DNA of 64,000 nucleotides from CAUJIW01 sp963205175 (GTDB lineage Bacteria > Pseudomonadota > Alphaproteobacteria > Sphingomonadales > Sphingomonadaceae). Each line of letters starts with the position of its first letter. Within the stretch, counting starts at the first letter, position 1. This document shows positions 43,066 through 52,474 of this stretch, in pieces. The notes under the pieces are model-generated. The model did not search any database, had not been told where the DNA came from, and saw only the letters and a program-made list of their open reading frames with translations. Made by a program: the position numbers and the translations under genes. The stretch lies in NCBI GenBank assembly GCA_041060555.1, contig JBEUDS010000019.1, one strand, 5' to 3'.

Positions 43066-44349
43066 TTAGCTGCGGCTGCTTTCCGTGGCCAGCCGGTTGG
43101 CCTTGCGCAGCTCGGGGAACCACATCGCCCACAACACGGTGACGACGATGGCGCCAACGCCGCCGACCACCACCGCTGGCACCGCGCCGATCAGGCGGGC
43201 GACGATGCCGGACTGGAACTCGCCCAGCTCGTTGGAGGCGCTGATGAACAGCGTGCTCACCGATGCCACGCGGCCGCGCATGTCGTCGGGGGTATGGATC
43301 TGGATCAGCGACGAGCGGACGTAGACGCTGATCATGTCGGCAGCACCCAGCACGCCCAGCATGGCCAGCGACAAGGTGTAGGAAGTCGACAGGCCGAAGA
43401 TGGCGGTGGCCAGTCCGTACACGCCGACACAGGCGAACATCCACAGGCCCACCCGGTTGCGCAGGGTGAAGCGGGTGAGCACCAGCGCCACCAGCGCCGC
43501 GCCTACCGCCGGGGCCGCGCGCAGGTTGCCGAGACCTTCCGGACCGACGGCAAGGATGTCGCGGGCGTAGACCGGCAGCATGGCGGTCGCGCCGCCCAGC
43601 AACACCGCGAACAGGTCGAGCGAGATCGCCCCCAGCACCATCCGGTTGGTGCGGATGTAGGACAGGCCGTCGAGAATGGCGCGCAGCGGCCGGCCGGCGG
43701 TGCGCGGGGTCTGCGCGACCGGCCGGATGAACGAGATGCAGGTCAGCGACACGGTAAGCAGCGCCAGGCAGGTGCCGTAAACCCAGGCGGCACCGCCCGC
43801 GATCAGGTAGCCGCAGGCCGCCGGACCGCCGATGGCGGCGATCTGCCAGGCGATGGAGTTCCAGGCGATGGCCGAGGGCAGAATGGTGACCGGCACGAGA
43901 TTGGGTGCCAGCGCCTGCATGGAGGGCGCCATGAAGGCGCGCCCGATGCCCAGCAGGCTGGCCGCCATGAAGATTGGCAGCAGGCTTTGGTCGCCCCACC
44001 GGGCGTGGGCGAACAGCAGGCCGATCGACAGCAGGTCGACGCTCAGGGCGCCACGCGCGATCCAGCGGCGGTCGAAGCGGTCGCTGATGTAGCCGGCGAC
44101 CAGGCTGCAACCGGCCAGGGTGACGAACTGCACCAGGCCGATGAGGCCCAGGTAGAGCGAGGCTTCCTTGATGCTGTGGCTTTGCCGGGCGATCTCGTAG
44201 ACCTGCCAGCCGACCGCCACCGCCGTCATGTTGACCGCCAGCGAACCGGTCAGGCGGGAAAACCAGAACAAGCGGAAATCACGATATCCGAAGGCGGATG
44301 GCGCGGCGGGCGCCGGGGCTTCGGAGGCGGCGGGAGAGGGCGATGACAT
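43066..44349 (-). CDS. MFS transporter, EntS/MFS_3-like
   Basis: 427 residues with 12 predicted membrane helices. AGYISDRFDRRWIARG is the loop 2-3 motif and GIGRAFMAPSMQALAPNLVP is typical of the enterobactin-exporter-like MFS_3 group. An Ala/Pro-rich cytoplasmic N-terminus precedes helix 1. The substrate is unknown; export is more likely than uptake in this group. It is divergent from a Crp/Fnr gene across 131 bp, which may regulate it. Confidence 0.85.
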   Translation of the reverse strand: MSSPSPAASEAPAPAAPSAFGYRDFRLFWFSRLTGSLAVNMTAVAVGWQVYEIARQSHSIKEASLYLGLIGLVQFVTLAGCSLVAGYISDRFDRRWIARGALSVDLLSIGLLFAHARWGDQSLLPIFMAASLLGIGRAFMAPSMQALAPNLVPVTILPSAIAWNSIAWQIAAIGGPAACGYLIAGGAAWVYGTCLALLTVSLTCISFIRPVAQTPRTAGRPLRAILDGLSYIRTNRMVLGAISLDLFAVLLGGATAMLPVYARDILAVGPEGLGNLRAAPAVGAALVALVLTRFTLRNRVGLWMFACVGVYGLATAIFGLSTSYTLSLAMLGVLGAADMISVYVRSSLIQIHTPDDMRGRVASVSTLFISASNELGEFQSGIVARLIGAVPAVVVGGVGAIVVTVLWAMWFPELRKANRLATESSRS

Positions 44350-44480
44350 GATGTGGCCTATCTGCGTTGGGCTCCTTTGGCAGAACAACCCCATGGCCGT
44401 CGAGTCCCGCGGTGCGAACAACCTGTTCGCGGGTGCGGCACGCTCGCGGGATTTGATTGCAAATGACACGCGCATGAGAC

Positions 44481-45206
44481 ATGGACAGGGGCATGGTTGG
44501 ACAGGTCATCAAGCTCGTATCGCGTTCGATTCCGCCTATCCGGGGAGGCTTGCGCGGCCTGCTGGGGCCAGAGGAGCGGGCGGCGCTGGATGCCATAGCG
44601 TTGCGGTCCAGTTTGGACGCCGGCCGCTCGATCTATGACGAGGGCGACCCCGGTCTTCATCTGTGCATCGTCGAGAGCGGTCTGGTGATGCTGGAACGGG
44701 TGGCCAGCGACGGCGCCCGCCAGGTGGTCGGCTTCGAGTTTCCGGAAGACATGTTCGGGATTCCGCTCAATGGCGCCTACATGCAGTCGGCCGTCGCGCT
44801 GAAACCGACCCGGGTGCTGCGCTACCCCTATGAGAAGCTGCGTCACGTGGTGCGCGAGCATCCCAAGGTTGATGACGCCATTCATCGCATCATGAACCGG
44901 GTGCTGGCCGCCGTGCTCGACCAGTTGTGCGTGCTGGGACGGATGACGGCGCGGGAGCGCGTGGTCTATCTGCTGCTGCATCTGGCCGATCGCGAGGGCA
45001 GGGCGCATGAGGCGCCGCTGGTCGTCGACGTGCCGATGACCCGCACCGACATTGCCGATTTCCTCGGGCTGACGGTGGAAACGGTGAGCCGCACCATCAG
45101 CGAGCTGAAGCGCCAGGGCATTATCCACCTGCGGGACACCCATCAGATCGAGATTCGCGAGCTTGGTCCGGTGGATGCCATCGCCGAACGGTTCCGTCAT
45201 GCCTGA
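44481..45206 (+). CDS. Crp/Fnr family transcription regulator
   Basis: 241 residues. A cyclic-nucleotide-like beta barrel (about 25-140: GRSIYDEGDPGLHLCIVESG) and a dimer helix are followed by the HTH (about 190-215: TRTDIADFLGLTVETVSRTI). The recognition helix has the E-xx-SR pattern of FNR/FixK proteins, which read TTGAT-like half-sites. N-terminal cluster cysteines of FNR are absent, so it is not a classical oxygen sensor. ATG 44481 is used. Confidence 0.88.
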   Translation: MDRGMVGQVIKLVSRSIPPIRGGLRGLLGPEERAALDAIALRSSLDAGRSIYDEGDPGLHLCIVESGLVMLERVASDGARQVVGFEFPEDMFGIPLNGAYMQSAVALKPTRVLRYPYEKLRHVVREHPKVDDAIHRIMNRVLAAVLDQLCVLGRMTARERVVYLLLHLADREGRAHEAPLVVDVPMTRTDIADFLGLTVETVSRTISELKRQGIIHLRDTHQIEIRELGPVDAIAERFRHA

Positions 45207-45262
45207 CCGCCCGGCCGGGGGCGTTAATCATCTCATCATGGTCTTGCCGCTAAAGGCGTTTT

Positions 45263-46792
45263 ATGGTCGCCGGCGCGACCGTAACGACGATCGGGCGACA
45301 TGCGACATTCATGACTGATCCTTCCCTGAACCGCCGTGTCGGCATTTCCGCCGTCTGGACCGTGATGACCCGGCTGATGCTGCAGTCGATGGGCATCGTC
45401 AGTTCCATTGTCATCGCCCGCCTGCTGGGGCCGGAAGAGGTCGGTGTGTTCGAGAAGGCGGTGATCATCACCGGCTTCCTCGACATGTTGACCGCCATGG
45501 GGCTGGAAACGGCGCTGGTTGGCCGGCGTGACCGTTTGCAGGTGCATTACGACACCGCCTGGACGCTGAACATTCTGCGCGGACTGGTGACGGCGCTGGC
45601 CATTCTCGCGCTGGTGCCGTTCGCCGATGCCTGGTTCCAGGCGCCGGGCGTGGGCGCCATGCTGGCGGTGCTGGCGCTGGCGACGCTGCTGCGGGGCTTC
45701 GAGAATATCGGCATGGTCGATTTCCGGCGCGATCTGGAGTTCGACAAGGAATTCCGCTTTCTGCTCTACCGGCGCATCACCATGTTCGTGGTGGCGCTGG
45801 CGATCGCCTTCATCTGGCGCACGGCCTGGGCCATGGTGATGGCGACGCTGGCCGCCGCTGTCGTCGGTCTGGTGATGAGCTTTCTCATGTCGCCGATGCG
45901 TCCGCGCCTGACGCTGGCCGCGTGGCGGGATCTGTTCCATTTCGTCAAATGGATGTTCGCCTACGAGACGATCCAGGCGTTCTCGTCCAAGCTGGAGGGT
46001 CTGATCCTGCTGAAAATGGCGACGCCGACGGAAGTCGCCTTCTACAATCGCGCCAATGAAATCGGTGGCACGCCGTCCACCGAGATCGCCATGCCGATCG
46101 TGCGCGCGGTGTTGCCGGGGATGATGAAGACCGGCGACGATCAGCTCCGGCGTAATGAGATGTTCATCAGTTTCATGGCGTTGGCGCTGACGGTCGCCCT
46201 GCCCGCCGGCCTCGGGCTGGTGCTGGTGGCGGACAGTCTGGTGACGGTTCTGCTCGGCCTGGCCTGGCTGCCGATGGCACCGCTTCTGGAGATTCTGGCG
46301 CTGCGCGGCATCCTGCGGGTCATCAACGCCAATTCCGGGTCGGCCTTCATTGCCGCCGGTCGGGTTGACCTGCTGACCAAGACGACGACTTTCGGCATTG
46401 TCACCCGGCTGCCGATGATCATCCTCGGCTACATGTACGGTGGTCTCAACGGTCTGGCGTGGGCATCGGTTTTCGCGGCGACGATCAGTATCGGCGGCAC
46501 CTGCTACGCCCTCAACTACATCGGGGTGCCAGTCGTTCGGCCGCTGTTTGCCCGCCTTTGGCGTGTGATGCTCGGCTGCGTCGGCATGATTGCCGCCGTG
46601 CGGCTGTTGCAGGCCAGTCCTGACTGGGCCCGCCTTGACGATCTCACCCATCTGCTCGGCGAGTCGGTGATTGGCGCGGCAGTGTTCACCCTGGTCACGC
46701 TGGCCGCGTGGGTGCTCGGTGGCCGGCCGTCGGGGCCGGACGCAACCCTGGTGTCGGTCATCGCCGCGCGGCTGCGCCGGCGGCGCGCCTGA
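45263..46792 (+). CDS. oligosaccharide flippase (Wzx/MATE-like)
   Basis: 509 residues with 12-14 hydrophobic segments. IVIARLLGPEEVGVFEKAVI at about 52-71 is typical of polysaccharide-export flippases. GLEGLILLKMATP-like segment (KLEGLILLKMATPTEVAFYN) lies near 250. It would move lipid-linked sugar across the inner membrane. AAAGGCG seven bases before ATG 45263 supports this start; ATG 45311 is an alternative. It is convergent with capA, 14 bp apart. No glycosyltransferases are adjacent. Confidence 0.82.
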   Translation: MVAGATVTTIGRHATFMTDPSLNRRVGISAVWTVMTRLMLQSMGIVSSIVIARLLGPEEVGVFEKAVIITGFLDMLTAMGLETALVGRRDRLQVHYDTAWTLNILRGLVTALAILALVPFADAWFQAPGVGAMLAVLALATLLRGFENIGMVDFRRDLEFDKEFRFLLYRRITMFVVALAIAFIWRTAWAMVMATLAAAVVGLVMSFLMSPMRPRLTLAAWRDLFHFVKWMFAYETIQAFSSKLEGLILLKMATPTEVAFYNRANEIGGTPSTEIAMPIVRAVLPGMMKTGDDQLRRNEMFISFMALALTVALPAGLGLVLVADSLVTVLLGLAWLPMAPLLEILALRGILRVINANSGSAFIAAGRVDLLTKTTTFGIVTRLPMIILGYMYGGLNGLAWASVFAATISIGGTCYALNYIGVPVVRPLFARLWRVMLGCVGMIAAVRLLQASPDWARLDDLTHLLGESVIGAAVFTLVTLAAWVLGGRPSGPDATLVSVIAARLRRRRA

Positions 46793-46806
46793 CAGAGAGG
46801 CATTGG

Positions 46807-47943
46807 CTACAGGGCGTTCAGGCCGATGAGGCCGAGATAGTAGCGACGCCGGTCGCCGCGCATCATCTCGGTCCTCAGGCGCGCCCAACCCTCGGCGAGG
46901 CCGCGCCGCCGCAACGTGTAGTAGCTGTCGAGCAGGCCGCCACGGACTTCCCGCCGGCAGGTCGCCCTGTAGCGCCGGGCGATCAGGGCATCGTCCTCGA
47001 TGTCCCGGGATAGCTGGTCGAGACGGGACTGTGCCTTCAGGCGGGCGTCACCGGCGAGCAGGGCGGGGCGATCCTCGGGGTCGATGCGGGTTGGCAGCAG
47101 GTCAACCGTTTCAACCCGGTGGGGCGCTAGCGTCGATAATGACACTGCCAGTACATAGCCGTCGTGAACACCGGCGATATCGCGCTGATAGCGGTTATCG
47201 CTGAGACGGAAGATGAAATTGCCCAGTGAGTAGGCGATCAGGCCGTCGCCATGGCGTTCGATTCCCTGCACGACGTGAGGGTGGTGCTGGATCACCAGCG
47301 CGGCACCGGCGTCGATGAGGCCGCGAGACAAACGGATACGCGCGGGCTCAGGGTGAAAGACAAACTCGGTGCCGGCATGCAGCACGACGATGACTGTCGC
47401 CCCCGTGCCGCGCAGACGGGCCACTTCTTCGAGCAGCCACCGGCGGTCCAGCGGCGCGACGCCGCCGCGGGTGGCTGTGGCGTAGGCATAGGGGGCATCA
47501 CAGACCCCCAGCAGTGCCAGCTTGATACCACCGACTTCCATCATCAGAGGCGCCCGGGCCTGGTCGATGTCCGCACCGGCCCCAAAGGCCGCGATGCCGT
47601 GCTGCGCGAGCAACGCCCGGGTCGAGGCCAGGCCGTCCGGCCCGCCGTCGAGCACATGATTATTGGCCAGCGTTACGGCGTCGATCCCCATGGCCTTGAG
47701 AGCGGGGAGAATGCAGGGAAGCGTCTGAATCCGCCCGCTTGGCGGGGTCTGTGTGCCGGTCGGCATGACCGCGCATTCCAGGTTGCCGACGATGGCATCG
47801 AATCCTCGCAGGTCATTGCCCAAAGGTGACAGGAACCAGTCGATGCCCTGAGCGTCGATTGCCTCTCCCAGCCGCCATGTAAAACCCATGTCACCAACAA
47901 AGGCCAGACGGACGGACGAGGAGGCGTTGCCGGGTGGGGGCAT
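46807..47943 (-). CDS. CapA-family protein (poly-gamma-glutamate synthesis-like)
   Basis: 378 residues, calcineurin-like CapA fold. Metal motifs are LAFVGDMGFT (about 15), VGNLECAV, LANNHVLDGG, VLHAGTEF and IQHHPHVVQG. YSLGNFIFR is conserved. CapA is needed for polyglutamate or polysaccharide export, but some members are phosphodiesterases. No capBC lies here. The ATG at 47943 has a poor ribosome site; 48045 would add a 34-residue N-terminal extension. No clear signal peptide. Confidence 0.8.
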   Translation of the reverse strand: MPPPGNASSSVRLAFVGDMGFTWRLGEAIDAQGIDWFLSPLGNDLRGFDAIVGNLECAVMPTGTQTPPSGRIQTLPCILPALKAMGIDAVTLANNHVLDGGPDGLASTRALLAQHGIAAFGAGADIDQARAPLMMEVGGIKLALLGVCDAPYAYATATRGGVAPLDRRWLLEEVARLRGTGATVIVVLHAGTEFVFHPEPARIRLSRGLIDAGAALVIQHHPHVVQGIERHGDGLIAYSLGNFIFRLSDNRYQRDIAGVHDGYVLAVSLSTLAPHRVETVDLLPTRIDPEDRPALLAGDARLKAQSRLDQLSRDIEDDALIARRYRATCRREVRGGLLDSYYTLRRRGLAEGWARLRTEMMRGDRRRYYLGLIGLNAL

Positions 47944-48119
47944 CGTGAGGGAAATCCAAGGGGCGGCGTCTGACAAGATATCGATTGGTTTGAACGACTT
48001 GCCGCAAATTGGCAAGCGGGTGACCGATATCCGGCCGCATGGCATGGTTCGACCTTGCGCCGTTGCCGGATAGACGGCAAGCAGGCAGGCCCGTTCACGT
48101 TCGTCCGTCAGGGATGCCC

Positions 48120-48986
48120 ATGACCGATTCACCTCATCGCCCGTCCAAGCCGTCCCGGGTGTTCCCCACCGCCAGTCAGGACGCGGGGTTCGCCTGTCAG
48201 GTGGAGGAGACGGCGCAGACCAGCCATCCGAGTTACCGGCTGGCGTTCCTCGACAACGACTTCATGCTGCGCGAGGAGCTGCGGCCGGTGCGGCTGCAGC
48301 TCGAACTGCTGAAGCCCGAGATGGTGCTGCAGGAACACGGCATTGCCTCGACCGTGGTGTTCTACGGCTCGGCGCGGGTGCCGGAGCCCGGCGATGCCGA
48401 GGCGAAGCTGGCGGCCGCGACCACCGACTGGGAGCGCCGGGTGGCGGCACGCATTGTCGAGAAGTCCCATTACTATGGTCAGGCGCGCGAACTGGCACGG
48501 CGCTGTTCCAGCCTGCCGCAGCGCAACGGCGAACGGCACTTCGTCGTGGTGTCGGGCGGTGGCCCCAGCTTCATGGAGGCCGCCAATCGTGGCGCGTGGG
48601 ACGCGGGTGCCCCATCGGTGGGGCTCAACATCGTGCTGGAGCACGAGCAATATCCCAACCCGTTCGTCACGCCCGCGCTCAGCTTCCAGTTTCACTATTT
48701 CGCCCTGCGCAAGATGCACTTCCTGATGCGGGCACGGGCGGTGGTGGTGTTCCCCGGCGGGTTCGGGACGCTGGACGAACTGTTCGAGACGCTGACATTG
48801 ATCCAGACCGGCAAGATGGCGCCCGTGCCGGTGCTGCTGTTCGGCCGTACCTTCTGGGATCGCATCGTCAATTTCGAGGCACTGGCCGAGGAGGGGACGA
48901 TATCCCCCGGTGATCTCGACCTGTTCCGTTTCGTGGAGACCGCCGACGAGGCGTGGGATATTCTGGGGACGCATTATGACCTTTGA
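48120..48986 (+). CDS. LOG-family nucleotide phosphoribohydrolase-like protein
   Basis: 288 residues. VVFYGSARVP and VVSGGGPSFMEAANRGAWDA form the nucleotide site, and VVVFPGGFGTLDELFETLTL holds the PGGxGTxxE motif of the LOG/TIGR00730 family, which cleaves nucleoside monophosphates (including cytokinin precursors). The N-terminal 65 residues are an extension. CAGGG six bases upstream sets ATG 48120. Its last 11 bases overlap the next gene. Confidence 0.88.
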   Translation: MTDSPHRPSKPSRVFPTASQDAGFACQVEETAQTSHPSYRLAFLDNDFMLREELRPVRLQLELLKPEMVLQEHGIASTVVFYGSARVPEPGDAEAKLAAATTDWERRVAARIVEKSHYYGQARELARRCSSLPQRNGERHFVVVSGGGPSFMEAANRGAWDAGAPSVGLNIVLEHEQYPNPFVTPALSFQFHYFALRKMHFLMRARAVVVFPGGFGTLDELFETLTLIQTGKMAPVPVLLFGRTFWDRIVNFEALAEEGTISPGDLDLFRFVETADEAWDILGTHYDL

Positions 48987-50571
48987 CGCCAAGCTGACAT
49001 TCCACGGCGCTGCTGGCACCGTGACCGGATCATGCTCCGTGCTGGAGGCGGCGGGCCAGCGCTGGATGATCGACTGCGGTCTGTTCCAGGGCTCGCGCAG
49101 TCTTGAGGAACTCAACCGGGCGCCGTTCGCCTTCGACCCGCGCGACATCGACGGCGTGTTGCTCACCCATGCGCACATCGATCATTGCGGCCTGTTACCG
49201 CGTCTGGTGAAGGAGGGCTTCCGGGGGCCGATCTACTGCACCCGTCCGACCGCCGACCTGCTGGGTTTCACGCTGCCGGATGCCGGCCGGATCCAGGAAG
49301 CGGAGGCCGATCGCGGTGCTCGCCGGCGTGCCCGCGAAGGTCGCGAGCCCTATGAACCGCTCTACACCGAGGCCGACGCCCGCCGCGTGCTGGAACAGAC
49401 CGAACCGGTCGCGCTGGAACAGTGGCGCGAGCTGGGTCATGGCTGGCGTTTCCGGCTGTGGAACGCTGGTCATATCCTCGGTTCCGCGTCGGTCGAGATA
49501 TGCCTCAACGACGAGATGCGGCTGCTGTTCTCGGGCGACCTGGGGCCGGATGAGAAAGCTTTTCACCCCGAGCCAAACGCGCCGGCCGGGTTCGACGTGG
49601 TGGTGTGCGAGAGCACCTATGGTGATCGGGAGAAGTCGGAACTGTCGCTGGAGGGCCGTCGCCAGCTGCTGCTGGCGGAAGTCGAGACGGCGCTGGCGCG
49701 CGGGGGCAACCTCATCATCCCGGCCTTCGCTATCGAGCGAACCCAGGAACTGCTGCTCGATCTGGCGATCCTGATGGCACAGGGCAAGCTGGCCCGTACC
49801 CCGGTGTTCATTGACTCGCCGCTGGCCAGCAACGCGACCAGCGTGTTCCGCCGGCATGCCGGCAAGCTTGAGGATCTGGGCGACATCGACGTGTTCGGCT
49901 TTCCGGCCTTCCATTTCGTCGAGACCGCCCAGCACAGCATGCAGCTCAACGTCATGTCGGGCGCGATCATCATCGCGGCGTCAGGCATGTGCGAGGCGGG
50001 GCGTGTGCGCCATCATCTCAAGCACAATCTGTGGCGGCCGGAGTCGACAGTGCTGTTCGTCGGCTATCAGGCCCAGGGCACGCTGGGGCGCACCATCCTG
50101 GAGGGTGCGCGGCGGGTGCGCATTTCGGGCACCGATGTCGCGGTGCGGGCCCGTATCCGTCGTATCGATTCCTATTCCGCCCATGCCGACCAGGGCGAAC
50201 TGCTCGCCTGGATCAATGCCCGCCAGCCGATCCGGGGAGGACTGTTCCTGTGCCATGGCGAGGAACAGTCGCTTGCGGCCCTGGCGGCCAAGGTCACGGC
50301 GCAGGGCATTGAACCCACGCAGGTGTTCCGTCCGCAGGTTGGCGAGAGCTTCCGTCTGCGGCCCAACGAGCGACCCACGTCGCTGGGCGGCATGCGCATC
50401 GCGCCGGCCGAGGCCGCGCACGACTGGCAGAACGAATATGCCGCCATCATGGTCGATCTCAAGGACCGGCTGCGCCATATGCGGGATAACCAGCAGCGTG
50501 AGAGGACATTGCTCAAGATGCGTGAAGTCCTCAATCATGTGAACCAGACGCGCGGCACGCGAGCCCGCTGA
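48976..50571 (+). CDS. metallo-beta-lactamase/beta-CASP RNase-like protein
   Basis: 531 residues. Lactamase motifs: MIDCGLFQG, LLTHAHIDHCGLLPR (HxHxDH, about 60), NAGHILGSASV and LLFSGDLGP. Beta-CASP motifs follow: VCESTYGDRE, then ASGMCEAGRVRHHLK and SYSAHADQGELLAW. This is the CPSF73-like group of RNA-processing enzymes. The final 60 residues are a charged helical tail. GGGGACG upstream supports ATG 48976, inside the LOG gene, so the two are translationally linked. Confidence 0.9.
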   Translation: MTFDAKLTFHGAAGTVTGSCSVLEAAGQRWMIDCGLFQGSRSLEELNRAPFAFDPRDIDGVLLTHAHIDHCGLLPRLVKEGFRGPIYCTRPTADLLGFTLPDAGRIQEAEADRGARRRAREGREPYEPLYTEADARRVLEQTEPVALEQWRELGHGWRFRLWNAGHILGSASVEICLNDEMRLLFSGDLGPDEKAFHPEPNAPAGFDVVVCESTYGDREKSELSLEGRRQLLLAEVETALARGGNLIIPAFAIERTQELLLDLAILMAQGKLARTPVFIDSPLASNATSVFRRHAGKLEDLGDIDVFGFPAFHFVETAQHSMQLNVMSGAIIIAASGMCEAGRVRHHLKHNLWRPESTVLFVGYQAQGTLGRTILEGARRVRISGTDVAVRARIRRIDSYSAHADQGELLAWINARQPIRGGLFLCHGEEQSLAALAAKVTAQGIEPTQVFRPQVGESFRLRPNERPTSLGGMRIAPAEAAHDWQNEYAAIMVDLKDRLRHMRDNQQRERTLLKMREVLNHVNQTRGTRAR

Positions 50572-50620
50572 CGGGTATACGGGCAACGCGGACCATACCA
50601 GCAGACGGACGGCCAACGGC

Positions 50621-51838
50621 ATGATCATCCCCGAGCCTGCCCCAACGGGGACACCACGTCGTGCCGCCGTGGCGTTCATTTTCATCACCGTCATGCTCGA
50701 CATGCTGGCGATGGGCATGATCATCCCCGTGCTGCCGAAGATCGTGCTTGGCATGGTGGCGGATGACACGGCCCATGCCGCGCGCATTTTCGGCATCTTC
50801 GGTACTGCCTGGGCACTGATGCAGCTCATCTTCTCGCCGGTGCTGGGCGCGCTGTCGGATCGCTTCGGCCGTCGCCCGGTCGTGCTGTTCTCCAACTTCG
50901 GGCTCGGCCTCGATTATGTCCTGATGGCACTGGCGCCGGGGCTGGGCTGGCTGTTCGCCGGCCGCGTGATTTCCGGTATCACCGCCGCCAGCGTGGCGAC
51001 CGCCAGTGCCTATATCGCCGATGTCACGGCGCCGGAGAAGCGGGCGGGTGCTTTCGGCATGCTGGGGGCCGCCTTCGGGGTCGGTTTCGTGATGGGGCCG
51101 GCCGTGGGTGGTCTGCTTGGCGCCATTGATCTGCGGCTGCCGTTCTGGGTGGCCGCGGGTCTCAGCCTCGCCAACGGCTGTTACGGTCTGTTCATCCTGC
51201 CCGAATCGCTGCCGGTCGACAAACGGGCGCCGTTTCGCTGGCGTCGCGCCAATCCGCTCGGCGCACTGGCGCTGCTGCGTTCCCGCAGCCGTTTGCTGGG
51301 GCTCTCCAGCATCAGTTTCCTCGGCAATCTGGCGCACCATGCGCTGCCCAGCACCATGGTTCTCTACGCCAGCTATCGCTATGGCTGGAGCGAGAAGGCC
51401 GTCGGTCTGACGCTGGCAGCGATGGGTGTCTGCATGATGGCGGTGCAGGGAGGCCTGGTGCGGGTCGCCGTTGCCCGGTTCGGCGAGCGGCGGACACTGA
51501 TCACCGGTCTGGTGTGCGGCATACTGGGCTTCATCGTTTATGGTGTTGCCGCGACGGAGGTGTGGTTCTGGGCCGGCATCCCCCTGATGGCGTTGTGGGG
51601 ACTGGCCGGGCCGTCGGTGCAGGGACTGATGTCACGGCGGGTCGACGCGGACGAGCAGGGGCGGCTGCAGGGCGCACTGAGCAGTCTCACGGGCATCGCG
51701 GGGCTGATCGGGCCGGGACTGTTCACTGTCATCTTTTCGGTCCTGATCGGCCCGCTGCCGGGGGCGGCGTTCCTGCTGGCGGCGCTGTTCCTGGCCGGGG
51801 CGGCCATGGTCGCCGCGCGGGTTACGCGCGGGTTGTGA
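50621..51838 (+). CDS. MFS transporter, TCR/Tet-like
   Basis: 405 residues, 12 helices. FIFITVMLDMLAMGMIIPVL opens helix 1, SPVLGALSDRFGRRPVVLFS is motif A, and GRVISGITAASVATASAYIAD is motif C-like, as in tetracycline efflux pumps and their relatives. Tetracycline as substrate is not proven; many such genes act on unknown compounds. Its 3' end overlaps the Nudix gene on the other strand by 17 bp. Confidence 0.85.
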   Translation: MIIPEPAPTGTPRRAAVAFIFITVMLDMLAMGMIIPVLPKIVLGMVADDTAHAARIFGIFGTAWALMQLIFSPVLGALSDRFGRRPVVLFSNFGLGLDYVLMALAPGLGWLFAGRVISGITAASVATASAYIADVTAPEKRAGAFGMLGAAFGVGFVMGPAVGGLLGAIDLRLPFWVAAGLSLANGCYGLFILPESLPVDKRAPFRWRRANPLGALALLRSRSRLLGLSSISFLGNLAHHALPSTMVLYASYRYGWSEKAVGLTLAAMGVCMMAVQGGLVRVAVARFGERRTLITGLVCGILGFIVYGVAATEVWFWAGIPLMALWGLAGPSVQGLMSRRVDADEQGRLQGALSSLTGIAGLIGPGLFTVIFSVLIGPLPGAAFLLAALFLAGAAMVAARVTRGL

Positions 51839-52358
51839 AGGCCGCCCGCGCCGGCCCCAACGCCCCGAAGAGTTTGATGTCGACGCAGCAGCCGGCTCGC
51901 TGGCGCCCGGCGAGCCAGGCCTCGATGCCCTCCAGCGGCACCACATGGACCATGATGTCCTCGCTGGCGTCACCGCCACCGGGGCCGACGCGGCGCAATC
52001 CGGTCGCCAGGAACAGGTGGATGGTCTCCGGTGTCAGGCCGGCCGAGGAAGCGCCCTCGTAGAGGTAGGTCCAGTGGCGGGCCTCGAAGCCGGTCTCTTC
52101 CTCCAGTTCCCGCCGCGCGGCGACCTCAAGACCCTCGGCGGCGTCGTCATCGCCGACCAGTCCGGCGGGCAGTTCGATGCACGGCGCGGCCACCGCCGGG
52201 CGGTACTGCTCAACCAGCACCAGCTCGCCGGCGTCGGTGACGGCGATGACGCCAACGACGGCGGTGCCCACCGTCCGTTCGGCGATCTCCCATTTGCCAC
52301 GCCGTATCAGCCGCAGGAAGCGGCCAGTGCCCAGGATTTCAACGTCGTCGCTCATCAT
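51822..52358 (-). CDS. Nudix hydrolase, ADP-ribose pyrophosphatase-like
   Basis: 178 residues. The Nudix box is complete: G-DDDAA-E followed by RRELEEETGF (G-x5-E-x7-REUxEExGU, about 75-97). ELVLVEQYRPAV precedes it, as in ADP-ribose diphosphatases. Two ATGs in tandem (52358, 52355) follow GGGG. It is divergent from the 2-oxoglutarate oxygenase gene. Confidence 0.88.
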   Translation of the reverse strand: MMSDDVEILGTGRFLRLIRRGKWEIAERTVGTAVVGVIAVTDAGELVLVEQYRPAVAAPCIELPAGLVGDDDAAEGLEVAARRELEEETGFEARHWTYLYEGASSAGLTPETIHLFLATGLRRVGPGGGDASEDIMVHVVPLEGIEAWLAGRQRAGCCVDIKLFGALGPARAAFTTRA

Positions 52359-52474
52359 ACGCCCCAATTGCCAGTCGGGTTCCGGATAGCCGTTCCCGGG
52401 GGTGGCTGTCGACCGCCGGCACGATTGCTTCATCGCCGGAGCCTGTCGTAGAGGGAGTGTGTCCGGAGGCCCGC

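Noticed and set aside
44451..44480. TTGAT-like FNR box before the Crp/Fnr gene
   Set aside because: TTGAT-TGCA-AATGA matches only one half-site; the other half is too different from ATCAA.
50621..51838. Tetracycline resistance gene
   Set aside because: Only family-level motifs are visible and no tetR/tetA divergent arrangement is present; substrate left open.
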